This document shows positions 38,781 to 52,000 of a DNA stretch of 64,000 nucleotides, in pieces (position 1 is the stretch's first letter; each line of letters begins with the position of its first letter). Source of the DNA: Onchocerca volvulus (taxonomy: Eukaryota > Nematoda > Chromadorea > Rhabditida > Onchocercidae); the NCBI GenBank assembly GCA_000499405.2, contig HG738137.1, positions 3,968,001 through 4,032,000 of the forward strand. Direction: 5' to 3'. Under the pieces are notes generated by a model. It was given only the letters and a program-made list of their open reading frames with translations. It searched no databases and had not been told where the DNA came from. Position numbers and translations under genes: made by a program.

Positions 38781-40648
38781 TAGTTAGTTTTGATATCAAG
38801 AAGTACTGTGAAGTTCATGGATTAGAATTATTGCATGTTATTATTTCGAAATTGCTGTTAAATTTCCAGTTTGAAAATGTATCTTAATAAGTTTCTAGTA
38901 ATTCTGTATTTGACTGGATAAGAATCACATCATAAGAACGTTTTTGTCCTAGACAGTATGTTAAAATGTCGCAAAAAGAAAACTAAAAAAAGAAAAATTA
39001 AATTAAGATAATTCTTCTTTTTTTTTTATTTTAGAAAAAATCCCTTCCTCTTCAATTTGCATTTTTCGGAAGAAATTCATTCGACTTCTGTGTAATAAGT
39101 AGCTTCCAGTGAGAAGATTTGTAAAAAGTTAGTCCATTATTGAATGTACTCTATATTAATAAATCTCATTTTGTTGTATTTAATAAATTAAGAAAAGATT
39201 TTTTTCTCTTTTGGAATCTTTTATTATAACATCTAGTATTGCCTAATATTTCATTTCCAAATCTAAAAATTGAACATTTTGAGCTATGAGCACAAAATTA
39301 TTACTACCGATTAGTGGTGAAATGGTGGCGATTCTCTTCATACAGAATAAAAGTGTTAAAAAATCAACTGTTTGTATTGAAACAATTTCGATTGAATAAA
39401 AGACAGGACCACTTTAATTTTCAAAATCTGGTTCTAAAGAAATTAATAGTAGAATGATTTGATTAATCTTTTGCACAAATAACTCTATATATAGTTTTCT
39501 TTCTCCACTGTTTATTTTACATAATCTCTAGATGAAAGAAACCGTTGAATACGGAATATTCTCAAGCATCAGATTTAAATGAGAGTAACAGCATAGGCAA
39601 ATTTACGATGACATTTTTTAAGCTGAAAATTAGGTGCAATTTTATAGTTTGTGATATATTTATTATTTCGAGATTTTTTTCAGTTTTTAGAGTAATCGTT
39701 CCTATCGATAAAATGATTTGTCGATTTGAAAAATAATAAGAATTATTTCAAAATTTTGGGTGCAAACAATTCAGTCGTTATGATTTATAGAATAACTCCT
39801 AGGATTAACTGAGTTGACGCAATATGCTAACATATCACGACTGCTTCTGGGTTATCAGACTAAAAAGTTGAAATAGTTTAAATTTGAGCATGATGTAATG
39901 ATATAATGCCATAAAGACATGATATAACAACGGCAAATGGAGCAATTAAAATGATTATATTTCATTTTAAGTAATTTTGACCTTTTTTTTTTTTTTTTTT
40001 AATTTAATATGTTGTGGACGCTAAGGCAGAGTTCTTTTAACTGCATGACGTTGATAGAACCATTGAAAGTATTTGTGATACGTTTTAAAATTAAATGTTT
40101 ACTTAACGAGGAGAAATATATTGGTGTATTCGATATGATTAAGAACATAAGCGTACTTAACAAGGAGAAATATATTGGTGTATTCGATATGATTAGGAAC
40201 GTAAATTTAATGGTCTTGTCGGTTAAATCTCAGGACAGTGTGTCATCAGCCATTATTAGTTCAAGCATCCAATTTTCTTGGGAAAAAAGTGCTGAAAATC
40301 AGTTGCGATTTCTATGTCTATTATGGCCTTAACAACAATTTCTTTTTAGGACATTTCACTTTTTTTTTTTCTTTTAATGATATTTGATATAGATATGGTA
40401 ACAGAACTTTTTCAAAATTGGCACAATATGCAAATAATCGCTCTACTTTTATCATATTTATTAACAATACGTACATATATTCGGATAAAATGTTGAAGTT
40501 ATATTATACTATTTTGACTGTTGAATGATTTTACATCCATACTTATGATCGCTTGAATGATCGTAATTTTCATTGAAAATGTTAGTAATATAATCAGGAA
40601 AATATGACAATCAGGGAAATATTTTTCGGGAATTTTTCAATTTCCATT
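38781..40648. other. Convergent interval between OXSM and synaptotagmin, with a 54-bp repeat
   Basis: The two genes end tail to tail, so their 3' untranslated regions lie here. A plus-strand frame of 107 codons at 40009-40332 exists mainly because of a 54-base tandem duplication and has no recognisable domain. No other candidate gene is visible. Confidence 0.5.
40101..40208 (+). repeat. 54-bp tandem duplication
   Basis: Two adjacent copies (40101-40154 and 40155-40208) share the core GAGAAATATATTGGTGTATT with only a few differences, mostly at the ends. The unit length is a multiple of three, so it creates an 18-residue repeat (EKYIGVFDMI) in the frame at 40009-40332. Confidence 0.9.
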
Positions 40649-43600
40649 TTATACGGACAATTGATGCCATTCAGCAATCTGTCGTCGTGGATTATTCCGT
40701 ACCTGAAGCCAATGCTCATCATTAGATCCAATAAAACATTTACCCATCACCTGAAAAAAAAAGATTTAAGTTTTTAAATTCATTAAGCATTATCAAAATA
40801 GATAAACATGTAATTTTAACTTCAAATTGCAGAGAAATCTTCAAACCGTATTTTTCCATATAAAAAATTTTATTTGATAATCCGTGCAGTATTCACCAAT
40901 TTGCAACGATGACTATAATTTTGATGTTTTAAAAAGAGGCATAAATTCTCGACGAAGAAACTCAAAGTTTCGGCAGTCTCCATTTTGAAATTACGCGGTC
41001 CTTTGCTTTTTAATATAAGTTGATTCAATTTGTAAGCGGAATTTAAAGTACCTCATTTTTAGTCAGACGATCCCAGTCCATAACCACAATTTCAAAGTTA
41101 ACATTATCCAAATTTTGTTCTTCAGTGTATGGCAACTCGAAAACAAACGATTCATTGTAAACTGGTGATAGTGTGCATTTTTTCACATGACTTTTCTTCT
41201 TGGAAATTCGCTGATCTTTATATAGCAAATAAATTTTGACGTATGGATCTAAAATTGAAGTGAGAAAGGTACAAAAATTTTAAAAGATATTACAAAATTA
41301 AAATTGAATTAAAATGAATTAATAAAAATTATAAGTGATTTGAGCTAAAATGTTATGAGTTATGCAAAATGTTGGAATATGAATACCGCCGGATTAAGAA
41401 AACAATCTTATTAACACCACATTTCTCAACATAAAAAAAATAACTACAGACCAAAAATCACATCAAAACACATGAAGTAAAAGAACAAGAGTACTCTTAA
41501 AAAAAAAAGTAATAATAAACTGATGGAAAAAAGTAAAAACTTGACACTAAATAAAACAAAAACCAAGCAATTATATTTAAAAACAAAAATATAAGAAGTT
41601 AAAAAGAATTAAACTATATAAAGAAATAAATCTTTTGATTAAGAGTCAGGAATTCTAGATTTAAAATAATCCTTTTAAAAACATGATCTTGAAAATATGA
41701 TTCTCAAAAATTTTTAAATTATTCTATCAGTTAAAAAAAGTCTTGGGATTTAAAAATTTATTAATCAACAGTTACAAAAAAGACTTTTTTTTTAAACTTA
41801 AAATTCCAGTTTAAAACTAGCTGAGAAATAATAAACGTCAAAATGAGTGAGAATTAAATTGAATAAATAAATTATTAAAGAAATTATTTAAAAATTTAGC
41901 TTACCAGCCATTCCACTGATATCCAATTTTGGCAAATCTTTTGCTTTAAGCAGTACAACTGTAACCCTATGTGTAGCTGGCTGATAACACAATGATAGCA
42001 ATACTTGTCCACGATTATCGTTATTTGAATTCTTTCCACGACCTTCTAATTTCAGATCTACTGTCGTCATCTCATTGTTTAATAAATCTGCATCTTTTAG
42101 TGGATATACTGCTTCACCTAGCAGTGTATCTCGACTGTAGCGATCGAATGCAATCACCTAAAATATATTGGAGAAGAGAGTAACACTTTCAAAGTATATT
42201 TAAACTAGTAATGCAAAATAAAAGTTTTCGTGGTAAAGATGATCAGCAAGTCAAAGTAAACCAATTAAAACAATTATGAATAGAAAATTATTCATTTCAT
42301 CAAAGATTATAGCCTACTAATTCTAGCCATTGATCAGAATTAGTGAAGAAAATCTAACCGCAAAATGTAAACTGGTTGTAGCGAGTTGCAATCTGTCCAT
42401 TCCATACATGGAAAATACTTCATCGTACTGCGGATTTCTGGATGCACGAACAAGACGAGTCTTAACGCGGTGTTGCTTCTCGGGAAGCAGTTGAAGCTTA
42501 ACGTATGGTTCCAGGAGACACTGACCATTAGATGCTACCAATAATTCTGGCAAATCCCGACAAGATATTATATTCACCTGCAAGCTGCTCAATAAGACTA
42601 AGAAGTACTTGTTTATAACGGAATGTATTTGAAAAAAAAGAAAAGGAAAATTGGATAAAATAGAGACATTCTTCGACAAATGTCCTCTGAAGTGCACCTG
42701 ATTAGTGCAGTTGGATTTTGTCAAAGCTATTTGCACTTGATGCAATCTTCTTCCGTTCTCTAAAGCTTGTATAAGAAATTGAGAACGTAGAATATGATTA
42801 TCCTGCATTAAAATTACAAATCATCACATATGAGAATAATTTTTGATCTTTTCAGACGCACAATTTCATTTAGTTTCACCTGTAACGTTGAATTCTCAAT
42901 ATTATAGTGAAGGGTGAAATTTATAAATCCTCGATGAGGTCCCAATTGCGAGGGAGATAATCGACTTATTGGTTGCGGTGGAAGAATGGATGATTGAGTT
43001 GGTACTAAAGGACTGGAGCTCGAGCTATCGGAGGAAAATGATGACGAGAGTGATGATGGTGAGTTTTTCAAACCTCCTGGACCTCTTTCGTTCTCATATT
43101 TTAAGGCTACCGCAATGCGTGGTTCAATCAAAACATCGCGTTTCTTTAAACTTGCATATCGTTTTCGTCGAAGGATGCAAACCGACAGAACTGCCAAGTA
43201 TACAAAACCAGCTACACCAATTATCAAATACAAGATCACATCTGTAATAAATAACTTAAACTAATTTATTATTCAAGAAAAAGGAAGGGCCAGCGTTCGT
43301 GACATCAAGTTTGAGATTTGACAAATAAATTAGCAAAATCTTGGAATTAATTATGGAAATTAGTCGATGTTCACTTTATAAATATGATTCGTAATCATGT
43401 TTGGGCATTTTCAGATAATTATTCATAGCTATTCATCATTTTTGTTTGTAAATGGAAACGAATCTTCTTCCTTCCTCTTTTCTTCTTAGTTCACTCCTTG
43501 CTTTAGTTTTCGAAATATCGTTGAAGCAAACAAAATCATAATTTTTGACTAAGCAATTTAAACAATGTGAAGACTTTATTCTTTTCATAATTTAACCTTG

Positions 43601-44218
43601 TGAAGCTTTAATTCAACTTCAGGTGAGTAATTTTAACGGGAAATTGATGGTAAATTGAAATTAGCTCTAATAAAAAAAAAAAAAAAAAACCTCTTTTTAT
43701 AGTTTCTTCCTAATACTAAATGATCACAGTACTTTTATATCGTTACCAATTATTCTCGTAGCATTTCATTAAAAAATTAAATTAGAATAAGTCATAAAGA
43801 AACTACTTGCAACTCCCTTTTTTTTTTCAGTTTTTAAGTTCAAATAATCTGCAATTCAAGTAGTAAATGAACTTTTTTCTCACTTTTTTTAGGTATTTTT
43901 AGATCATTTTTTTGATATTTTTAAATCATCTTTTGATATTTTTTGAGATTTTCGAAACATGATTCAAAAATATCAAAATGATGTTAGCATGGAAATTTCC
44001 ATCATACTTTTATGTTTTATGTTTTGCAGAAGGTGTGCGTTTTTAAATCAATTTTTCACTAATTTTTCTTTTTTTTCTTCAAACTTAATACAAGCTCAAG
44101 ATTCTTTTCAAAAAAAAAACTTACTGGAAGAGAAGTAGAAAGCAGTTGAGGGCTTGACTGCGATCATCCCACCATCACAAGTGGAGCCAAGAAAGACAAG
44201 AACAAGATTTTGTTCCAT
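40649..44218 (-). CDS. SYT4: Synaptotagmin of the SYT4/SYT11 class
   Basis: Six exons in transcript order: 44218-44125, 43241-42880, 42577-42359, 42157-41905, 41248-41052 and 40750-40649, totalling 408 codons (vertebrate SYT4 is 425). A short luminal N-terminus with Cys precedes one membrane segment ([21 protein letters not shown]) and a basic stop-transfer RRKRY. A Ser/Pro linker leads to C2A ([17 protein letters not shown]...[13 protein letters not shown]) and C2B ([23 protein letters not shown]...[13 protein letters not shown]...), ending in the [13 protein letters not shown] helix. The KKK polybasic strand and the [15 protein letters not shown] segment match SYT4/11 best. These proteins sit on vesicles and regulate dense-core or retrograde release. 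C2A lacks several Ca2+-binding acidic residues. A possible extra 105-nt exon is listed separately. Confidence 0.9.
42698..42802 (-). other. Candidate in-frame cassette exon inside synaptotagmin C2A (tentative)
   Basis: Between the two exons that encode the first C2A strands lies a 35-codon open block bounded by TTAATGCAG on the 5' side and CAG|GTGCAC on the 3' side, in phase 0 with both neighbours. It reads [20 protein letters not shown] and continues with a polar stretch containing one Cys. Including it would insert 35 residues between STLQ and VNIISC, in the middle of the C2 fold. It could be a regulated exon that inactivates or lengthens C2A, or a chance open block. Confidence 0.3.
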
Positions 44219-47164
44219 TTTCTTCTCTTCCTTGCAGGCTCATATCGATTTTACAATCAATTTTGTGCACTCTCAATTTTTTAAATGACATCGTTTTAAA
44301 AAGTCCTCATATTCATCTAATTGAGCCTTTTATCTTCATAGCTTCTAAAGCACAATATGCCTCAAATTGGAAGTACATCTGAAATTAAAAGCTGCCCATC
44401 TAAAGGACACCTCAATAATATATGATTGCTATTTTTAGATTTCTAATATGAAACTGAAGAATCCCAATCAAGCAGTATGAATTTTGATCTCTAAAGCGAT
44501 ATGAATCTCTCACTGAAGGCAAAACGATTTAATATTCAAGCCTGCATGCCTTCATTTAGTGGACTGTTTAAACTTCAATTTTCAAATCAGATAATCTTCC
44601 TTTCTTGCAGCTTTTATAAATTTAGTAACAAAAAGCACAAACGAATTTCAGCGATAGATGGAAATTTAGTTGAAGTAGAAGAAATTTAAATGGAAATGTA
44701 TGAATTCAGAAAGAAAATCTACAGGAAAAACATTTTGAATATTTTCGTGAAAGGAACCCTCGAAGCCACTGTTTTCTTTTTTTCCTACTGATGATCGTTC
44801 GTTAATGAATGGATAAAAATATACGTCTGAGTAGAATTTTGATTGAAAGATACGTACATTAGTTGTTTTTGCTGTAAGGCAATGCTAATAAGATGACGAA
44901 TGAGTCGTGCAAGGTGTGAATTGCGTCCTTTTAAATTTACTTCCACGCTGTCTAATTGCGTTTCAAATTACTCAAACAATTTCGCAAGTGACAAAAATCG
45001 CCTTCGCATGGAACAGCTGTAATTTTCATTTCTTCCGAATGATTTGAACTTTAAAATTTCGTAGTATTTCTACTGAATGTTTTCAAACCGAAGCAACATG
45101 CATTTGATTCATATCCAAATCGAAATTGATGCACAATTTGTAATGCTTTTCCAGGAGATGAGCAAAAAGCAGGACCTGTTTCCTTTATTACTGAAATTTA
45201 AAATTTTCTCTATATTTTTACCAATATTGAATTTTTCTGGTGATTTTCCAAGGATCAGTATGCAACAGTGTTGTAGAATTCTGTAATGGAATTCTTCCAG
45301 AACTTCAGTGGTATTCTACTTTTCAGTATAGATGTAGGTAACTTTTATTCCATGGATTCATGTCAATTTAAATGATTTTTTGATATTCCTGAAGTGGGTA
45401 GAACGAGTCATCTAATGTGTAAATGTTACCAATAATAGAATAAATAATACCTCATAATAAAAATGAATGATTGTTAAAGTTCTCAAAGTTCTCATGTTAA
45501 AGTTCACCTGATTTGGTTGCATGATCCATAATTCATCCAATTCTTTTAATATTTATAAAAAAATCTTAAGATGATTCTTCTACTAATTGCGGAATCAAAT
45601 AAATAGGAAATTTGGTTATTTTCGGGAAAAACAAATAGCAACATAACGAGAGTAATTTGAATCGTCCCTTCTTTTTATTTCCATAATCGAGTTGAGATTT
45701 CCAGAAAATCTAAAATCAAATTTTTCCAGACAGGACAAGAAGTTTTTCGACATCGCCATAATATTAGGGTTTATATTTCGTTGAATCAAGAGGGATATTT
45801 TATTGCTATAAGCAATCTTCAATACTACTAGGCAATGATTTGTTTTTTAAAAAAATAATCAGAATTAATCGAGATTGATAAAAAATTGAAATACCTTCTA
45901 AATTCATTTGCAAAATTGTCAGTGCAACGCAATCATCTTTAGTTATTTCATTATGCAACTATTGTGCATTATATCTGCTGAAATCGCACATCTCTGAACA
46001 TCATTTATCAACTTCAAATGATAAACAACAAATTCATGTCTGACTAACTTGTTATATCAACTTGACAGAACTGCTATCGACTTCCCTGCATTTTAATGTG
46101 AAAAATATTACTTAAAAAGTAAACCGATGTTTGTTAGCTCAATTTATCATTTTATCCATTTAGATGAGAATATAAAATCTCATTTCTGATTTTCCAACGA
46201 ATCGTATTCATATAAATAGCGCAGGAAAAGATTCGTCCTGAGATTCTCAAAAAATAGAGGATAGTCTTTTCATCTTCGGCAGCTAATAAAGTTAAAATTA
46301 TGCATAACTATCCTTTAGATCGAAATATCTCAATTTTCTTTTTAAATTAAGGATTTTGTCTTAAAGCTTATTAATTCTACTTTTACAGTTGCCCAATTTT
46401 GCAGATATTGTTGAAGTGGCCATACATGACATGGTGGATAAAAGAGCACCGACACCAGTCATGATTACGAATTGTCATATTAAAACTTCTGCAATTTTCT
46501 GACCAACTGATGCAATTAAGTAGATAATTTTTGCTGTGGTATTAACGAAAAATTATTTGTCTCATTGAATACATATTGGTTATACAAATGAAAATAAAAC
46601 CACGTATATGCATTATTCGAATGGACAAATTCTGTTCAAATCTACAATGCAGTATGAGACAACAATAAATTAACGATTGAAAAGACAATATACTTTGACA
46701 AAATATACTTTCAGATTACTGACTGGACAACCAGCAATTTACGTATATGTTTATTAGTAATAATTTAAACTATCATCAGTCGATGGCGGCTAATTAAGCA
46801 TACATTTTTTAAATTAAGCATCTTTAAAATGGTTATAAAAATAACTTAAGCCTTATCTTACAGACCTTCCAATTTTCTCTCGCCTTCTTTACAAACATTT
46901 TTTTTCTCATTCCTTACAAAAACGATAACAACAACAGTCATAGCCATGCAATCAAAAAAAAAAAAGGACAGAATTTGAAATTTGGGATTAACTAATATTT
47001 CTGATTTAAATCTAATTCTTATTCCAAAATTTCCTATCCTTATAATCGAGATGATACCAAGCTCTTACAAATCCTATCTCTACAAGACTATTGAGAAGTA
47101 CTTAACAAAAATATTTTGTAAGAGAAAACAGTGATGAATTTGATGCGCATAAGGGTTGAACTGA
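44219..47164. other. Interval between synaptotagmin and the PIP5K 3' end, no gene seen
   Basis: About 2.9 kb of AT-rich sequence upstream of synaptotagmin (its probable promoter side) contains only short frames without domains, for example 44501-44689 plus and 45616-45822 minus. Nothing here could be assembled into a gene. Confidence 0.45.
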
Positions 47165-47217
47165 TTAATGCTCATAATCCTCGAACTGTTGCCGGATTTT
47201 ATCCTTCAAGATTTCGT
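47165..47217 (-). CDS. Candidate terminal exon of PIP5K (tentative)
   Basis: A minus-strand block after a CTTTTACAG acceptor reads DEILKDKIRQQFEDYEH and stops at 47165. Its acidic, amphipathic character would suit the C-terminal tail of the kinase. However, it needs one base from the previous exon, and the last firm PIP5K exon (ending at 49028) finishes in phase 0, so either an exon in between was missed or this is not the true end. The intervening 1.8 kb is otherwise unassigned and AT-rich. Confidence 0.35.
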
Positions 47218-49027
47218 CTGTAAAAGAAAGTTCTTCGAAGTGACTGAAGAAAAAAGACAACAGTATATTCATAAATGATGTTTTGGCTGTTCTGTACTAT
47301 TATCATAAAGAAAAAGGATTTTTCTTCCAAATATATTTTAGAATCTGATAAAAAAAGCACCGAAATCAATTAATAAAAATCTTCACCTTAAAATTATATT
47401 CAATCTAAGTGCCAAGGAGACAAGGAAGAGCGAAATGATTAAATATAAGTGATAGAAGAAATTAATAGATTCAAAATTAAAAAAGCAGCACAAAAAGCTC
47501 TTCATTACATAAGGAAAGAACTTCATATTTTCGGAAACTGATTACTGGAATAAAAAGTTATAAATAATGAAATGCAATATACAGTATAAGATTAAAGTAA
47601 AGCAAAATTCATAAATTTTCCAGTGGTGAAATAAAAAAGATTCATGAACATTAAAGAGGACTAAGCATTATAGATTGCAACCACATGTTGCACTCGTTTT
47701 TCTGCCATTAAACGTTAATTTCAAGCACAGATTTTTAGAACAACTTACAAGATACAACTATATAACATAAGAACTGTGTGCAAAAAAAAAAAAAAAAAAA
47801 AAAAATAATCATTGAACTGCATAAATCACAGAAACATAGAACAAGAGAAATGAGAAAAAAATTGTTTTGAAACTGATTTTAAAACAAAGGGGTTTTGGAA
47901 ATGAAAAGTGGAAAATGAATTAATATTTAAAAAGAAATACGACAAACAAAGCAAAGTCACAAATGTGTTAATGTAGTCCATGCAAGTTTTCAAAAATAAT
48001 TAAATTAATGTTAGAAGGAATTGTGAAGACTACCAGTATGTTTTAACGAGAAAGCGAACAAGCAATTACTTAATAAAGTATAAAATGACATTTTCAAGCT
48101 TCATTCAACCATTCAACTTTTCCCTATAATAAAGTGCTCTGAAATCAAAAAAATACAATTGAAATTGAGATCTGAAATACTCAAATTTGTGTACTATTAC
48201 AAAGCAATATTGAAGTTGAAAATCTCTGAATTTTGCAAAAAAATTTAACAACTGGTGAAAAATCGTAGTTGATTCATCCCAAAAGTGGATCAATAAAATG
48301 AAATGCAGCCCAAAAGTGCGTCACATTTTTCCATTTTAATAATGGTATAATTACTTCTCCTTCACTTATTACAAAATAAACGATAAACACATTGACAGAT
48401 GAATAACAAGCGACAGATTAGCGTAGAACTGGTTTGGCTTAACTTGGTTACAAATGTGTCTGAAAATAATAATAAACTTGAAATAAGTTCACTTAAGTAC
48501 TCCCTTAAATTTCAACCATAAAATAACTTAGTTAATCTTTTAATAAAAATAAAAACACATTTTTTCCCTCATCCCACAAAACACTAGTTACCAGAATTTT
48601 AAGATGCTTTTGTTTGTCTGAAAATGCCTTATAATGACACTTGATAACCGGCAAATATTACAATTCATCTAATTCAACAGTTAAAAATTATCAAAAGCTT
48701 CACCAATAAACAAGGAATGAAACAGATTTTACCAGAGATTTTCTTCTTATGTTATAATGTGCCGTTAAATAGCACCTAATAATATTAAAGCATCTAAAGT
48801 TTTATATAATTTTTCTTTAATTTCCCCTTCATTACATATATAAATTTCTTTCGAAAAAGAAGAAAGCGAAAGAAGATAACAGCAACAAAAAGGCGATCAT
48901 GCAAGCAATTGCAGCAAGCATTCATGAGAAAATATAACATAAACTTCTTGTTATTTCTATTAAGATAGCATCTATTTTTGTCAGAATTATAGAATTATAA
49001 ATTACTGAATGCTTTTGGAAAACTTAC

Positions 49028-52000
49028 CATAATATTTTCTTCTGAGGAATGTGATTTAGTGGTTCTCAACATTTCCGTAGGGTCAGGATCAGGAGCGAAT
49101 AGACGTTCAACTTTCTTTTCTCGCGGCTTCCTGAAATATATTTAAAGCGAGAAATTAAAAAAATTGATGGATAGAATTATACGAAAACCATATATGCATT
49201 CTGTTTCTTCGATTACGGTTTTTCGTCCATGCTAACATGGAATTTTAACATCCTGGAAATTCAGCTATAAGATACTGAGGAAGTCGAAATACATTATTTT
49301 CTTTAAAATAATAATTAGAATCTGGAATAAAAACCGGATCAAACTAAACTTAAATAGGAACAAAGCCATCTGACAATGTGAATAAGCATTCTTCGTAAAA
49401 TGTTACCTCATCTTCAGTCAAGCAAATAAACTGATGCCCACAACTATTCACCACTCACTCCACAATAAGTTTTGTCAATGGATATTTTAAATTTGAAATA
49501 TAACATGTATATTAGGAATTAAAGATGTTTAATATGATAGAAGTTTAACGCCATACACAACTTGTAATAACGGTTGTTCAAGAAAAGCATGTCAAAAATG
49601 CAAGATAGAAACTATGTATTACTTAACTCGTATTCGTGTAAAACTTTTAAACGGAAATTTTCATTAAAAAATTCTATTATTAGAAAGTGATTTCCCGAGT
49701 CTTCGGTAAGATTGAAAAAGAAACTCCGGATCTTACAACAAAAGTAATTCTTAAATTTCTGTGAACAATCTTCACAAAAGTATATATAGAAGATAAAACT
49801 CACTGTAGATTACTGAAAGGTCTTCGTGAAGTATCTATCAGCGTAGCTGATTCTGCTTCGTCTTTTTCCGTTAAACTTCGCCTAGGGAGATATCGTTTGG
49901 AAGGACTGTGCCGAAGTGCTGAAATTTCGCTCAGGATATTTAACTAAAAAATCACACAACGAGTATGCTTTTGAACATCAAATTTTTTAGAGCTAAATAA
50001 ATTAATAAGTGATTTTAATTTCATGATCCAAATAGCAAGAAACTATTCTGATTACAACAATTGCTATTTCTATATAATTTTTAAACTGGATTTTCTTCTT
50101 TGTATAAAACGTTGAGTCGATAAGTAACCATTTTATAAAATAAACATTTCTAATCCAATTAGTCGATTTCTAGGATGCATTCTAAAATTGTTAAGATGAA
50201 TTCCTTTCAAAAATTTTTCTATGAATAATTTCTGAGCCATGATAAGGTAACATCAAAAAGCATGTTTGTTTGTCTATAAATATCAAGAAGTTAATTACGA
50301 ACTTTATATTTGCCAATTTCAAAGATTTCAAAATTTTTAGTGAAGGTGACGTTAGATTATTAATAATTAATTAAAAGTTATTAAGAATTGAAAGCCAACC
50401 ATGCCAAAAAATGCGCCGGCTACTATGCTACGAATATTCACAAGCAAACATTGGAAATGAAATAAAGTGTACTAATTGTCAAATACAAAACTGAAGACAA
50501 TATTTGCAAGCCATTTCATGTCTACATAAAGAATCAAAATTTGCGGTGAAACATGCTGATGACACTTACAAAGGGATTTAAAAAACACACGTGGAAAATA
50601 ATAACATAATGTTAAATTTAGTAAAATAAAAACAAAAAGATGTTTCAGAATTTGAATTTGGAATCTATAAACTTGAAGTTTTTGAAATAAAAATGATCTA
50701 GTACTTTGTCAACTACTAATATTACGAGGCTTTCAATATAATAAATGAAGCGAAAAACTACCATGCAAATATTTCCACAAGTCAACTTCACGAATGCAAT
50801 CTATCTGTTATAAAAATTTCAAAGATTCTCGTTTTTTTAAAGTCCTCTACAAGGAATGATACTGAAAATACCCAAATAAGATGTAACGACCGATTTGAAC
50901 TTTGTGTGACTGCCTTTAGGTGCCAACTCAGCTGCAAAAAAAACATGCACTGCATACAGTGATTTGGTATACAAAAATTATTAATTATGAGATAAGAATT
51001 ATATGCAATGTTTTTTTTTTTTTTTTTTTTGGAAAATGTCGATAAGAGAAAACAAAAATTCATATCCTATGAGAAAATTGAACCACCTTTTTTTTTTTTT
51101 AAATATGCTTACCGCTTTGAAGAATGAAAATATAATCAAGGAACTTCTTATCGCATTTCCCCACATGCACACATCAACAAAATAAATCAAAATTGAAAAA
51201 TATAACGTAAATGATCAGTATGCAGCAAATAACATTAAACTAGTAAAGTCACCTGCTGTCATATGAAATACATGCGATTTGAGAAAAGTGATAAAACGCT
51301 GAGCGTAAAATGTCGGATTATGAACAGAAATAGTATCCTGAAAATTTATAAAGTATTGAAGAAAAAACGAAGAAATGATTAGCCTTAAGTTGATTCCATA
51401 TACAGTTTCTATAACCAGTTGCGAAATTTTATAATCTTGAAAGGAAAACATACACCATCATGAAGCACACTTTTCCAGGTATGTTCTAGTTTTTTCAGCA
51501 ACCTGTAATTCTGTAAAATGTCGATTATACCAAGAAATAATAATAAATCATCTCCTCGTTGATTTCTTGCTGGGAATGATATTTGTCTGTAAAAATATTC
51601 AGCAAAAACATATTCGTATTTCTTGAAACACATTTCAAAAACCAAATCCAGTTATATAATACAAATTATGACATGAAATAAAACTATTTAAGATCAAATA
51701 GTAAAAACATACTCATATGTCTTATAATAATCTGAATCCAGCAATTTCTCACTTTTCACTCGAACAGTTTTACTCTTTGTTTTCTGTAACTGTTTACAAT
51801 TATAAGATTGACAAAATTTTCAATCACTGTCCATTTGAAACGAAAAAGCACTGGAATCATAAAGACGTATTAAATCTTAAAATAAAATAAAGTTATGACA
51901 TTCTGAACTGAACAATTGCTGCAAATACGGACCTGATTTGAAGTCGATGGTTCGCCAGCATCAATAACATCCGCTGCATTCTTTGCCGTACTTTTATTAT

